A stretch of DNA of 64,000 bases from assembly GCF_001499995.1 (NCBI RefSeq), contig NZ_LQIU01000020.1:1-64000 (forward strand), read 5' to 3'. Origin of the DNA: Mycobacterium sp. IS-1496 (GTDB taxonomy: Bacteria > Actinomycetota > Actinomycetes > Mycobacteriales > Mycobacteriaceae). The translations under genes and the position numbers were made by a program. Shown piece after piece: positions 34,862 through 44,687 of this stretch. Position 1 is the stretch's first letter, and the number at the start of each line of letters is the position of its first letter. Under the pieces are notes generated by a model. The model did not search any database. It saw only the letters and a program-made list of their open reading frames with translations, and was not told the origin of the DNA.

Positions 34862-35233
34862 TCAGCCGACCGTCACGTCGGCCTTGTCCGGGTAGAACGC
34901 GACATGGCCGGCGATCGCGCCGACCGCCGGGTACGGCTGCCCGTACGTCCAGATGGCGTCCTCGACGGTCTGTCCCGCGGCGTTCACGTGGTAGTAGGCG
35001 GCGTCACCCTTGAACGGGCAGTAGGTGGTGGTGTCGCTGCAGACCAACGCCGATTCGGCGACGTCTCGCATCGGGATGTACTGCACCGCAGGATAATCCG
35101 CCTCCTGCAAGGTGAGGGCGTCGTCGGTCTCGGCAATCACGGCGCCGTTCACCGTCACCGTGACGTGGCGGCCGGTCGGCGCGACCGTGATGGGGTGCTC
35201 CGCGGTGGGTTCGAGGACTGGGCGTCCGGACAT
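34862..35233 (-). CDS. DUF427 single-domain protein
   Basis: A 123-residue DUF427 protein: Pro-Met-Arg-Asp-Val, then Asp-Thr-Thr-Thr-Tyr-Cys-Pro-Phe-Lys-Gly-Asp-Ala-Ala-Tyr-Tyr, and a C-terminal His-Val-Ala-Phe-Tyr-Pro. The Cys-Pro-Phe-Lys-Gly motif is the family mark. Function unknown. ATG 35233 is preceded by AGGAGGT. It is divergent from the SRPBCC gene. Confidence 0.87.
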   Translation of the reverse strand: MSGRPVLEPTAEHPITVAPTGRHVTVTVNGAVIAETDDALTLQEADYPAVQYIPMRDVAESALVCSDTTTYCPFKGDAAYYHVNAAGQTVEDAIWTYGQPYPAVGAIAGHVAFYPDKADVTVG

Positions 35234-35316
35234 GACGGACCTCCTGAGGTTGAGTCGCTTCCACCAGCCCAACAACGCGGCCACCGCCGTTCTTCCGATC
35301 ACTACCATCGACCGTC

Positions 35317-35781
35317 ATGACGAACCCCGACGCCGCCACGGCGCAGGCCACGGTCGACATCGACGCCGACCCGGACACGGTGTACCGCCTCATCACCGAT
35401 CTTCCCACCCTCGCCGACCTCGCCGAAGAGACTTCGGCGATGGAGTGGAAGAAGGGCGACGCCGCCCGGCCGGGTGCGGTGTTCGTCGGCCGCAACCGCA
35501 ACGGGTCGCGCTCCTGGAGCACCACCTGCACCGTCACCGACGCGACGCCGGGCCAGGTGTTCGCGTTCGACGTGCGCGTGGTCATCCCGGTCGCCCACTG
35601 GCGCTACGAGATCGCGCCGACCGGGTCCGGGTGCCGGGTCACCGAGAGCACCTGGGACCGGCGGCCGGGGTGGTTCCGGAAGCCGGCCGGTTGGGCCACC
35701 GGCGTCAGCGACCGCGCCGGCGCCAACGCCGAGAACATCGCCGCGACGCTGCAGCGGCTCAAGGCCCGCGCCGAGCGTTAG
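35317..35781 (+). CDS. SRPBCC-family (polyketide cyclase/START-like) protein
   Basis: A 154-residue helix-grip fold protein: Ala-Thr-Val-Asp-Ile-Asp-Ala-Asp-Pro-Asp-Thr-Val-Tyr then beta strands with Trp/Phe residues forming a hydrophobic pocket. No catalytic residues are clear. A -10 TACCAT (35303-35308) lies 8 nt before the ATG, so it is probably leaderless. Its stop overlaps the stop of the convergent FAD oxidase. Confidence 0.8.
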   Translation: MTNPDAATAQATVDIDADPDTVYRLITDLPTLADLAEETSAMEWKKGDAARPGAVFVGRNRNGSRSWSTTCTVTDATPGQVFAFDVRVVIPVAHWRYEIAPTGSGCRVTESTWDRRPGWFRKPAGWATGVSDRAGANAENIAATLQRLKARAER

Positions 35782-37148
35782 GGCCGGCCGGTGATGCGGT
35801 CGGCGAGCGTGGCGATCGGCGACGTGGCCGACCGGCCCCGCGCCTCGTGGCGGTCGGCCAGGCGGTAGGCGAGGTAGAGGCCCCGCACGCCGAGCCAGCG
35901 CAGCGGTTCGGGCTCCCAGCCGCGCGAATGGTGGCCCACCCAGGGCAGTTCGGTCAACGGGGTGGATCGGTCGAGCACGAGGTCGGCCAGCGTGCGGCCG
36001 GCCAGGTTCGTGGCCGTGACCCCGTGCCCGACGTAGCCGCCCGCCCAGCCCAGGCCGCTCGCCCGGTCGAACGTGACGGTCGATTCCCAGTCCCTCGGCA
36101 CCGCGAGCACACCGCACCAGCCGTGGGCGATCGGCACGTCCCGGATCTGGGGCAGCAGCGCGTGCAGCACGCCGGACAGCCGGGCGATGGTCCGCTGCGG
36201 CACCCGCCCGTCGTCGTCGATCCGCGACGCGTACCGGTACGGCACGCTGCGCCCGCCGATCGCGATCCGGTTGTCGACGGTGCGCTGGGCGTAGAAGAAC
36301 CCGTGCGCGGTGTCCCCGACGGTCTCGCAGCCGTCCCATCCGATCGACGCCCACCGCTCGGCGGGGATGGGGGCAGTGGCGATCATCGAGCTGTTCATCG
36401 GCAGCCAGCGGCGGCGCAGGCCGGGCAACGCCCCGGTGAACCCCTCGGTGGCGCGCAGCACGATCGGGGCGCGCACGGTGCCGTGGGGGGTGACGGCCCG
36501 GCCCGCGCTGATCGCGGTCACCGGGGACTGCTCGTGGATCGGCACACCGAGGCGCTCGACGGCGTCCGCCAGCCCTCGCGCGAGGCGGGCCGGCTGGATG
36601 CGGGCGCAGTGCGGGGTGTGGTACGCCGACACCAGTCCGTCGAATCGGATGCGTTCGGCGGCTTCGTCTTTCGTCAACGGTGCGATGCCGTCGACCTGCC
36701 AGCGCCGCTCCTCCTCGAGTCCGTCGGCCAGGCGCTTGGCCTGAGCGGGGTTGCGGGCGATCTCCATGGTCCCGCCCTTGACGACGCCGGCGTCGATCCC
36801 TTCGGCGGCGGCGACGGCCGCGACCTCGTCGACCGTCTCGTTGAGCGCCCGCTGCCACGCCACGACGGCGTCGCGGCCGTACCGTGCGGCCATCGCGTTG
36901 CGGTCGCCCGGAACCAGGCCCGACAGCCACCCACCGTTGCGCCCCGACGCGCCGAACCCGGCGAACCGGGCCTCGAGGATCGCGATGCGCAGCGACGGGT
37001 CGGCGCGCTTGAGGTAGTAGGCGGTCCACAGGCCGGTGTAGCCGGCGCCGACGATGCAGACGTCGGCCTCGCGATCTCCGGGCAGGGCCGCACGGTGGGC
37101 CGGCAGTTCGTCGAACCAGTGGGACACCTGACCGTTGACCGTGGGCAC
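35778..37148 (-). CDS. FAD-dependent DAO-family oxidoreductase
   Basis: A 456-residue D-amino-acid-oxidase-family flavoenzyme (PuuB/glycine-oxidase-like). The FAD motif is Ile-Val-Gly-Ala-Gly-Tyr-Thr-Gly-Leu and the family segment Phe-Gly-Ala-Ser-Gly-Arg-Asn-Gly-Gly-Trp follows. The C-terminus has Gly-Gly-Tyr-Val-Gly-His-Gly-Val. It likely oxidises an amine. It starts at GTG 37148 and is separated from the upstream pseudogene by 55 bp. Confidence 0.85.
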   Translation of the reverse strand: MPTVNGQVSHWFDELPAHRAALPGDREADVCIVGAGYTGLWTAYYLKRADPSLRIAILEARFAGFGASGRNGGWLSGLVPGDRNAMAARYGRDAVVAWQRALNETVDEVAAVAAAEGIDAGVVKGGTMEIARNPAQAKRLADGLEEERRWQVDGIAPLTKDEAAERIRFDGLVSAYHTPHCARIQPARLARGLADAVERLGVPIHEQSPVTAISAGRAVTPHGTVRAPIVLRATEGFTGALPGLRRRWLPMNSSMIATAPIPAERWASIGWDGCETVGDTAHGFFYAQRTVDNRIAIGGRSVPYRYASRIDDDGRVPQRTIARLSGVLHALLPQIRDVPIAHGWCGVLAVPRDWESTVTFDRASGLGWAGGYVGHGVTATNLAGRTLADLVLDRSTPLTELPWVGHHSRGWEPEPLRWLGVRGLYLAYRLADRHEARGRSATSPIATLADRITGRP

Positions 37149-37203
37149 CGGACGATTCTGGCACTCACCGAGCGCAGAGCGACCGCAACGGATCCGAGCG
37201 AAC

Positions 37204-37607
37204 TCAGAATGCGTAGCGGTGGAACTGCGCCATCGTGCGCAGGCCCGGTACGCGGTTCATGACGGCCGCCATCACTTGGTATCCGGCAGGCAGATCCGAG
37301 AACGCATCGGATTCGAAGACGGGCACCCACGCCAGCACGCGGGTCCCGGGCACCGCGTCGAGGATGTCGGCGGGGCCGTTGATCGCCCAGTGCAGCGTCG
37401 CCCCCGACCGGCGTACCGTGGTGTTGGTCCACTGCAGGCCGATACCCAGCCCACATCGGTGACCGACGCCGCCACGACGTGACAGTGCTCGCCCCGCGGA
37501 TAGAACTGCTTCGTGGAGCGTGGAGCGCGGTGCATCGGCGTCGAGCGCCTTGGCGTACAGCGTCGCGAGATCGTCTCGGGTGCGCCGCGGAGATCCACTC
37601 GGGTCAC
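37204..37607 (-). pseudogene. Decayed PPM1/LCM-type SAM methyltransferase
   Basis: Remains of a mycobacterial O-methyltransferase of the leucine-carboxyl-methyltransferase (TcmP-like) family. GTG 37607 starts Met-Thr-Arg-Val-Asp-Leu-Arg-Gly-Ala-Pro-Glu-Thr; after a missing base the next frame continues Leu-Ala-Thr-Leu-Tyr-Ala-Lys-Ala-Leu-Asp. The first frame then resumes as Gln-Phe-Tyr-Pro-Arg-Gly-Glu-His with Val-Ala-Ala-Ser-Val-Thr-Asp, and the second ends Met-Ala-Gln-Phe-His-Arg-Tyr-Ala-Phe. The SAM-binding centre is absent. About 130 codons remain of a usual about 270, so internal deletions and frameshifts have destroyed it. It overlaps the upstream gene's stop by GTGA. Confidence 0.75.
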
Positions 37608-37987
37608 GGGACGATCCGCAGGTGAAGGAATTCCGAGACGCCGACCAGCGCGAGGATGGGGCGGACCGGGAATGCCGGCATGTCGGAACGGGTCTCGTCC
37701 ACGTACAGCTGCGGATCGATCAGCGAGTAGCGCCGTCGCCGCGTGACGACCTCACAGCCCCCGGCCGCGAGCGCGTTCTTCACCCAGTCGGCGTCCGAAC
37801 CGTACGTCAGCGCGAAGACGAACCCGCCGCGCCGACGGAACAGGTTGACCGGTGTCCGGAACTCCCGCCCAGAGGTGCGGCCGCGGTGGACGATCATCCC
37901 GAACCCGGGCATCCATGGGGCGATGAACTTCACCACCCGGTCGAGGCCGACGCGATTGGCCCGCGCGAGCCACCTGGGAGCCGGCAT
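37604..37987 (-). CDS. Deazaflavin (F420)-dependent nitroreductase-family protein
   Basis: A 127-residue split-barrel protein of the Ddn/F420 nitroreductase family: Ile-Val-His-Arg-Gly-Arg-Thr-Ser-Gly-Arg-Glu-Phe, then Asp-Ala-Asp-Trp-Val-Lys-Asn-Ala-Leu-Ala-Ala-Gly-Gly. The Ser-Gly-Arg and Trp-Val-Lys-Asn motifs are family marks. ATG 37987 has GGAGGT upstream. It lies 13 bp behind the SDR-like gene and is probably in its operon. Confidence 0.85.
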   Translation of the reverse strand: MPAPRWLARANRVGLDRVVKFIAPWMPGFGMIVHRGRTSGREFRTPVNLFRRRGGFVFALTYGSDADWVKNALAAGGCEVVTRRRRYSLIDPQLYVDETRSDMPAFPVRPILALVGVSEFLHLRIVP

Positions 37988-38000
37988 CGGACACCTCCAA

Positions 38001-39011
38001 CTACGTCGTGGTCTTGCTCTCCCGCTTGGCATCACGCAGATTCACCCAGAACCGCGCGGCCTCGCGGATCGACTCCTCGACCGGCCCCGGCTGCCAGCCC
38101 AGCTCCCGCACGGCCTTGCCGTGGTCGAGTTCGGCTTCGGCCCGCATCAGCCGCAGCGACTCCAGCGACAGCCGTTCGTCGGTGCCCCGCACCCGTGACT
38201 TGGCGCTGCCCAGCGCCGCGAGCGCATACGACACCGGCAGCGGAAGCGACTTCGCCGGCGGCGCCACGCCCGCCGCCTCCGCGGCGATGCGCGCGACGTC
38301 GGCGTTGCTGATCATCTTCTCCGAGACCAGGTACCGCTCACCGACGCGGCCGTTGTCGGCGGCCAGGATCATCGCCCGGGCCGCGTCGTCGACGCCGACC
38401 GCCTCCAGTTCGATACCGCTCATCACGAACGGCAGCTTGCCGAAGGCGGCTCCGGCGATGATCGCCCCGTGCGGGGTGCGCCCCCAGTCGCCGCTGCCGT
38501 AGGTCGTCGACACGCACATCGCGACGGCGGGCAGCCCACGCTGCCTGGCGTACTGCAGCACCAGCTCCTCGCCCTGCACCCTCGACCGGACGTACGGGGT
38601 CACCCGGCGCACGTCGACGACGTCGTCTTCGGTGGACCGCCGTCCGCGACGGCGCCCGACGGTGACGTAGCTGCTCGTGAACACGAATCGGCGCAACGGC
38701 AGTTCCACCGCGACGTCGAGCACATTGCGGGTGCCGTCCACGTTCGTGCGGAACAGCGGCGCGGGATCACGCAACCACCCGCGGGCGTCGACCACGCAGT
38801 AGTACACGTCGTCGCACCCCGACATCGCCTCGCGCAACGTGGCGTCGTCCCAGATGTCCCCGACGAAGCGCGTCACGTCGAGGTCGTCGATGCCGATGGT
38901 CTTCGCGTTCGGGCGCACCATCGCCCGGACGTCGTGGCCCGCGGCGACGAGTCGGCGGGTGACGTGGGAGCCGAGGAAGCCGTTGGCCCCGATCACCAGT
39001 GCGGTGCTCAT
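38001..39011 (-). CDS. Extended-SDR NAD-dependent epimerase/3-beta-HSD-like enzyme
   Basis: A 336-residue extended short-chain dehydrogenase. The NAD motif is Gly-Ala-Asn-Gly-Phe-Leu-Gly-Ser (about 8-15). The catalytic region has Thr-Ser-Ser-Tyr and Tyr-Val-Arg-Ser-Arg where Tyr-x3-Lys is usual, with Arg in the Lys position, which may lower dehydrogenase activity. The fold resembles 3-beta-hydroxysteroid dehydrogenases. Its ATG overlaps the stop of the NTF2-like gene, placing it under the KstR-type box. Confidence 0.8.
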   Translation of the reverse strand: MSTALVIGANGFLGSHVTRRLVAAGHDVRAMVRPNAKTIGIDDLDVTRFVGDIWDDATLREAMSGCDDVYYCVVDARGWLRDPAPLFRTNVDGTRNVLDVAVELPLRRFVFTSSYVTVGRRRGRRSTEDDVVDVRRVTPYVRSRVQGEELVLQYARQRGLPAVAMCVSTTYGSGDWGRTPHGAIIAGAAFGKLPFVMSGIELEAVGVDDAARAMILAADNGRVGERYLVSEKMISNADVARIAAEAAGVAPPAKSLPLPVSYALAALGSAKSRVRGTDERLSLESLRLMRAEAELDHGKAVRELGWQPGPVEESIREAARFWVNLRDAKRESKTTT

Positions 39012-39517
39012 CTCGCGTACTTCTCCATCCACGCCGCCGCCTCGTCGGTCAGCGTGCCCAACTCAGCCGCCTTGCGGCACCACTTCACCGTCGCCGAGAC
39101 GAACCGCAGCGGGTTGTAGACGTCCTCCTGCCTGGACCACTGACCGTTCCCGGCGTAGGTGACGATCGAGAGGTTCGTGGCGCTGATGATCGTGCCGTCG
39201 CCGGGGTCGCGCATCGGGTTGTCCAGCTCGCAGATGATCCGCCCGGTGGCTTCGTCGGCGACCGACCACAGCGCCGGGAACGCGGTCATGTAGCTGCCGG
39301 GGAAACTGGTCATGGTCTTCCAGATCCACGACCGGACCTCCTCGCGCCCGCGCATCGTGCCCGCGGCGTGTTCGATGTAGAGGACGTCGGGGGTGTACTG
39401 CTCGACCCACGGATCCCAGTCACGGGTCTGCGCCGCGTGCGCGACGGTCTCCTCGAACGTCGCGAACGCCGCCGTCAGCTCGGCGCGCGTGAACTGGGCG
39501 GGGGCCGTGTCCGTCAC
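39008..39517 (-). CDS. NTF2/SnoaL-like protein heading a KstR-type operon
   Basis: A 169-residue cone-fold protein of the NTF2/SnoaL group, which includes ketosteroid isomerases and hydratases: [19 protein letters not shown] and a Trp-rich central strand. I chose GTG 39517. A -10-like TAGAAC (39540-39535) overlaps the KstR box 9 bp upstream. Likely first gene of an operon with the SDR and the nitroreductase. Substrate unknown; steroid metabolism is inferred from the operator. Confidence 0.8.
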   Translation of the reverse strand: MTDTAPAQFTRAELTAAFATFEETVAHAAQTRDWDPWVEQYTPDVLYIEHAAGTMRGREEVRSWIWKTMTSFPGSYMTAFPALWSVADEATGRIICELDNPMRDPGDGTIISATNLSIVTYAGNGQWSRQEDVYNPLRFVSATVKWCRKAAELGTLTDEAAAWMEKYAR

Positions 39518-39525
39518 ACCAGAAC

Positions 39526-39539
39526 TGAAACACGTTCTA
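39526..39539. promoter_or_regulatory. KstR-type operator
   Basis: TGAAACACGTTCTA matches the palindromic consensus for the cholesterol repressor KstR (T-N2-AAC-N2-GTT-N2-A) at every defined base. It lies 9 bp upstream of the GTG at 39517 and overlaps the likely -10, the position expected for repression. Confidence 0.75.
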
Positions 39540-39626
39540 GCCGGTTTTGTCGAGGGTGTCCGCACGGCGAGCAGGGATGATCGCAGGGCGGCCTACGGTT
39601 GTAGAGGGTGCACACAAGGAGGTCAT

Positions 39627-40106
39627 GTGGCACAGGAGCATGTGAAGAACACGAGCTACAACAGGAATCCCGCCGCGGTGAACGCGCTGTCCCCCGAGCA
39701 GTACCACGTCACCCAGGAGAACGGCACCGAGCGGCCGTTCACCGGCGAGTACTGGGACAACCACGAGCCGGGCATCTACGTCGACGTGGTCTCGGGCGAG
39801 CCGCTGTTCGCCTCGGTCGACAAGTTCGAGAGCGGCAGCGGGTGGCCCAGCTTCACCCGGCCGATCGAACCGGCCAACGTGAGAGAGAAAAAGGACTTCA
39901 GCCATCTGATGCTGCGCACCGAGGTGCGCTCCGCGCACGGCGACAGCCACCTCGGCCACGTCTTCACCGACGGTCCCCGCACCGAGGGCGGGCTGCGGTA
40001 CTGCATCAATTCCGCGGCGCTGCGGTTCATCCACCTCGACGAGCTCGAGGCGCAAGGATATGGCGAGTACACGACGCTGTTCGACACCGAGGAGGAAGCG
40101 CGATGA
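39627..40106 (+). CDS. msrB: Peptide methionine-(R)-S-oxide reductase MsrB
   Basis: A 159-residue MsrB that reduces the R epimer of methionine sulfoxide. The core has Gly-Ser-Gly-Trp-Pro-Ser-Phe and the catalytic Cys in Arg-Tyr-Cys-Ile-Asn-Ser. The zinc-binding Cys-x2-Cys pairs found in many MsrB are absent. It starts at GTG 39627 only 3 nt after AAGGAGGT; GTG 39642 is an alternative. Coupled to msrA by ATGA overlap. Confidence 0.92.
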   Translation: MAQEHVKNTSYNRNPAAVNALSPEQYHVTQENGTERPFTGEYWDNHEPGIYVDVVSGEPLFASVDKFESGSGWPSFTRPIEPANVREKKDFSHLMLRTEVRSAHGDSHLGHVFTDGPRTEGGLRYCINSAALRFIHLDELEAQGYGEYTTLFDTEEEAR

Positions 40107-40612
40107 CCGATTTCAAGAAGGCGATCCTGGCCGGCGGCTGCTTCTGGGGCATGCAGGACCTGATCCGCAAGCAATCGGGTGTGGTGTCGACGCGGGTCGG
40201 CTACACCGGCGGACAGAACGCCAACCCCACCTACCGCAACCACCCGGGTCACGCCGAGTCGATCGAGATCACCTACGACCCGACGCAGACCGACTACCGG
40301 GCGCTGCTCGAGTTCTTCTTCCAGATCCACGATCCGACGACGAAGAACCGTCAGGGCAACGACGTCGGGACGAGTTACCGCTCGGCGATCTTCTACGTCG
40401 ATGACGAGCAGAAGCGCGTCGCGCTCGACACCATCGCCGACGTCGACGCGTCCGGGCTGTGGCCGGGCAAGGTGGTCACCGAGGTGACGCCGGCCGCCGA
40501 GTTCTGGGAGGCCGAACCCGAACACCAGGACTACCTGGAGCGGATGCCCTGGGGTTACACCTGCCACTTCCCGCGGCCGGACTGGAAGCTTCCGAAGCGG
40601 GCGCAGGTCTGA
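40103..40612 (+). CDS. msrA: Peptide methionine-(S)-S-oxide reductase MsrA
   Basis: A 169-residue MsrA with the active site Gly-Gly-Cys13-Phe-Trp-Gly. It repairs the S epimer of methionine sulfoxide and with MsrB forms a complete repair pair. M. tuberculosis msrA (Rv0137c) also neighbours cyp138, so the order is conserved; the fusion with msrB upstream differs. It ends 1 bp before the cyp138 stop in convergent orientation. Confidence 0.94.
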   Translation: MTDFKKAILAGGCFWGMQDLIRKQSGVVSTRVGYTGGQNANPTYRNHPGHAESIEITYDPTQTDYRALLEFFFQIHDPTTKNRQGNDVGTSYRSAIFYVDDEQKRVALDTIADVDASGLWPGKVVTEVTPAAEFWEAEPEHQDYLERMPWGYTCHFPRPDWKLPKRAQV

Positions 40613-40613
40613 G

Positions 40614-41966
40614 CTAGGACCCGAGCGGTCGGGGTCGGCGGCGCAGGGTGACCTGCCCGCCGGCCTTCGGCGTATAGGCGACCCCGCGGGAGTGCACCTT
40701 CTCCCCCGGTGCCGTGGTGGTCTCGATCTCGAAGTGCCGCAACACCGTTCGCAGGACGACGTCCATCTCGACGTTCGCGAACACCGCGCCGATACAGCGG
40801 CGGGTGCCGCCGCCGAACGGGACATGGACCAGCGGCGACGGGCGCGAGCCGACGAACCGTTCGGGTGAGAACCGCTCCGGATCGTCGTACTCGTCGGCCT
40901 GCTCGTGGATCTCGGCCAGTGCCACCACGATCGAGTGGCCGCGCGGGATCACCCACTCGCCGAGCTCGAACGTCGGCGCGTAGACGTGGCGGCCGGCGAA
41001 GTCGATCACCGTGCGGTTGCGCTGCACCTCGTAGATCGTCGCCTGACGGTACTCGTTGTCGTCGGTCGCGGCCTCGGCGACGAGCTTCTCCAGCACCTCG
41101 GGGTGGCGGCTGATGCGCTCGAAGGCCCAGCCGAGGGTCGAGGCGGTCGTCTCGTGGCCGGCCGCGAGCAGGGTGAGCAGTTCGTCGGCGATCTCGCTGC
41201 GCGACATCTCCGTACCGTCCTCGTATGTGCTGCGCAGCAACAGCGCGAGCACGTCGTCGCGTTCGTCGAAGCGCGGGTCCGACCGGATCTCGTCGATCAG
41301 GCGGTCGATCACCGCGTCGTAGCGCCTGCGGTAGTCCGCGAGCCGGCCCCACGGCGTCCAGCGGCCGAAGGTGCGCGACGGGCTGGGGACGACCGCGAGC
41401 CGCGAACCGAGCGTGACCCACGGCGGGATGATGCGGCGCAGTTCGTCGAGCTTCTCCCCGTCCGCGCCGAACACCGCCCGCAGGATCACGTTGAGCGTGA
41501 TCCGCATCATCGGCTCGAGCGTCTCGAACGGCCGGCCCTCCGGCCAGTCCACCGATTCGCGCAGCGTCTCCTCTTCGAAGAGCTTCTCGTAGTTCTTGAC
41601 GCTCTTGCCGTGCAGAGGTGGGGTGAGCAGCCGGCGCCGCCGCTTGTGTTCGGCACCGTCGAGCGCGAACACCGATCCGGGCCCGAGAATCCGGCTGAGG
41701 TTGGGCTGGATGTTGCCGACGTCGTCGGTGGGGGCCATGAACAGCTGCTTGGCCAGCTGCGGGTCGGCGACGATCACCGTCCGGCCGAACATCGGGATGT
41801 TGATGCAGAACGCGGGTCCGTGCCGGCGCGCCATCCAGGACACCAGCTGGCGGCGGGCGAACGCATACGCGGCCCCCTGCACCGGCATCGGGAGTCGCAG
41901 GGCGGGCGGCAGGTGCACCGCGCGGGGGCTCGGGGTGGGGACGTCGGCAACGGTCGCTTCGCTCAT
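40614..41966 (-). CDS. cyp138: Cytochrome P450, CYP138 family
   Basis: A 450-residue P450 similar along its length to M. tuberculosis CYP138 (Rv0136). The I-helix oxygen motif is Ala-Gly-His-Glu-Thr-Thr, the K-helix Glu-Val-Gln-Arg gives E-x2-R, and the heme ligand is Cys391 in Phe-Gly-Gly-Gly-Thr-Arg-Arg-Cys-Ile-Gly. Substrate unknown. ATG 41966 is used; upstream lies the nested operator shared with the divergent TetR gene. Confidence 0.93.
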   Translation of the reverse strand: MSEATVADVPTPSPRAVHLPPALRLPMPVQGAAYAFARRQLVSWMARRHGPAFCINIPMFGRTVIVADPQLAKQLFMAPTDDVGNIQPNLSRILGPGSVFALDGAEHKRRRRLLTPPLHGKSVKNYEKLFEEETLRESVDWPEGRPFETLEPMMRITLNVILRAVFGADGEKLDELRRIIPPWVTLGSRLAVVPSPSRTFGRWTPWGRLADYRRRYDAVIDRLIDEIRSDPRFDERDDVLALLLRSTYEDGTEMSRSEIADELLTLLAAGHETTASTLGWAFERISRHPEVLEKLVAEAATDDNEYRQATIYEVQRNRTVIDFAGRHVYAPTFELGEWVIPRGHSIVVALAEIHEQADEYDDPERFSPERFVGSRPSPLVHVPFGGGTRRCIGAVFANVEMDVVLRTVLRHFEIETTTAPGEKVHSRGVAYTPKAGGQVTLRRRPRPLGS

Positions 41967-41982
41967 GGCACTCCAGCCGGTC

Positions 41983-42035
41983 GTGGTACTGCGATGTACC
42001 GGAAACGTATCCGGTACGGTACCGGCTAGTACCAC
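41983..42035. promoter_or_regulatory. Nested palindromic TetR operator, cyp138/tetR
   Basis: Two perfect inverted repeats share one centre region: an outer pair GTGGTACT (41983-41990) and AGTACCAC (42028-42035), and an inner pair GTACCGG (41996-42002) and CCGGTAC (42011-42017). A further GGTACC lies at 42018-42023. The whole lies in the 96-bp spacer between cyp138 and the TetR gene and should bind two or more dimers controlling both. Confidence 0.8.
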
Positions 42036-42062
42036 CCGATGCAAGGGTGAGCGGGAGGTGAC

Positions 42063-42661
42063 ATGACGAGGGCGACGGCGCAATCCGGGTGCGTGACCCT
42101 CGACGACCCGTTCCGCAACAGGCTGCTCGACGGTCTCGCGTCGTCGATCGCCGAACGCGGTTACCTCGACACCACCGTCGCCGACATCGTCCGGCACGCG
42201 CACACCTCGAAACGCACGTTCTACGGCCGGTTCGAGAGCAAGGAGGAGTGCTTCGTCGAACTGTTGCGCCGGAACAACGATGCGCTGATCGCCCGTGTCC
42301 GGTCGGCGGTGGATGAGCACGCGGACTGGGACGAGCAGATCCGCCAGGCGGTCGGAGCGTACGTCGACCACATCGCCGCGCGGCCGGCGATCACCCTGAG
42401 CTGGATCCGCGAACTTCCCGCCCTCGGCGTCCAGGCGACGCCGCTGCACCGCTGGGCGATCGACCGGCTCACCGACATGCTGGTCGGCCTCACGAGCAGT
42501 CCCGGCTTCCGCCGGGCGGGCAAGGCGCCGCTGAGCCGTCCGCTGGCGGTCGTCCTGCTCGGCGGTCTGCGGGAACTGACCGCACTGTTCTTCGAGGACG
42601 GGCGCGACGTGCACGGGATCCTCGAACCGGCGGTCACCGCGTCGACCGCGCTGCTGGGCGG

Positions 42662-42665
<4 letters not shown>
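42063..42665 (+). CDS. TetR-family regulator divergent from cyp138
   Basis: A 200-residue TetR regulator. Its HTH (about 30-62) includes Thr-Thr-Val-Ala-Asp-Ile-Val-Arg-His-Ala-His-Thr-Ser-Lys-Arg-Thr-Phe-Tyr. The ligand domain is less conserved. The place matches M. tuberculosis Rv0135c beside cyp138. It probably represses cyp138 and itself through the nested palindrome. GGGAGG precedes the ATG. Confidence 0.87.
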
Positions 42666-43958
<1,293 letters not shown>

Positions 43959-44014
43959 CCTACCTGGTCCACCGGTCGCCGAGTCGCTGACCGGGCGCCT
44001 CTCTCCGCACCCTA

Positions 44015-44050
44015 TATACGAACTATGTTTCATACTTTTTTCTTCGTATA
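44015..44050. promoter_or_regulatory. AT-rich promoter region with inverted repeat
   Basis: TATACGAA (44015-44022) and TTCGTATA (44043-44050) are perfect 8-bp inverted repeats 20 bp apart, in a stretch much more AT-rich than the rest of the window. A -10-like TACGAT (44049-44054) follows. This is probably the promoter and operator of the CBS-BON/TerC operon. Confidence 0.5.
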
Positions 44051-44084
44051 CGATGGGGTGACCGTCGACGAGAGGTGAGCCGCC

Positions 44085-44687
44085 ATGTTCCGCGCACACG
44101 AAGTCATGACCCGGCCGGTGGTGTCGGTGCAGGACTCGACGCCACTGCACGAGGCGGGCACGCTGCTCGCCGAATACGGCTACGCCGGACTTCCCGTGAC
44201 GGACCATTCGGGCGTCCTGGTGGGCGTGCTCACCTCCGGGGACGTGTTGCGGGCCCGGCCCGCGGACCACCACACGGCCGGGGCGGTCATGTCGGCACCC
44301 GCCCTGGCCGCCGAGGTGTTCGCCGATCTCGACGACATCGGCCGACTGTTGTTGCGGCGCGGGGTCCGCAGTGTGCCGGTGGTCGACGACCAGAGCCGGG
44401 TCGTTGGGATCGTCAGCCGTGGAGATCTGTTGCGCCTGAACACAACCAGCGATGACGGCATCGCCGTGGGTGTACAGAAACTGCTCGATGACCACACCGG
44501 CAAGCGACGCTGGATCGCGCAGGTGCGCGACGGTGTCGTCACCGTCGCCGGCCACTTCGACGACGACTCGGAACGGCGCATCGCCACGGCGCTGGCCCGC
44601 ATGGTGCCGGGCGCGCGGGAGGTGCGCATCGGCGCCGGAACGTCGACCGGCGACGGGAGCGGGACCCCGGAAGGAGCGCGCCGATGA
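44085..44687 (+). CDS. CBS-domain pair with C-terminal BON domain
   Basis: A 200-residue protein: two CBS motifs (about 8-58 and 68-120; Met-Thr-Arg-Pro-Val-Val-Ser-Val and Gly-Val-Leu-Thr-Ser-Gly-Asp-Val) that bind adenosyl nucleotides, then a BON-like domain (about 130-190; Gly-Val-Val-Thr-Val-Ala-Gly-His-Phe-Asp-Asp) that binds lipid or membrane. It is coupled to terC by an ATGA overlap and probably senses energy state for the transporter. The AGAGGTGAG site precedes the ATG. Confidence 0.85.
   Translation: MFRAHEVMTRPVVSVQDSTPLHEAGTLLAEYGYAGLPVTDHSGVLVGVLTSGDVLRARPADHHTAGAVMSAPALAAEVFADLDDIGRLLLRRGVRSVPVVDDQSRVVGIVSRGDLLRLNTTSDDGIAVGVQKLLDDHTGKRRWIAQVRDGVVTVAGHFDDDSERRIATALARMVPGAREVRIGAGTSTGDGSGTPEGARR

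Noticed and set aside
37135..37482. Plus-strand frame over the methyltransferase relic
   Set aside because: No motif; the minus strand reads the family's C-terminus.
43959..44084. yybP-ykoY manganese riboswitch before the TerC operon
   Set aside because: Too short and lacks the conserved paired helices.
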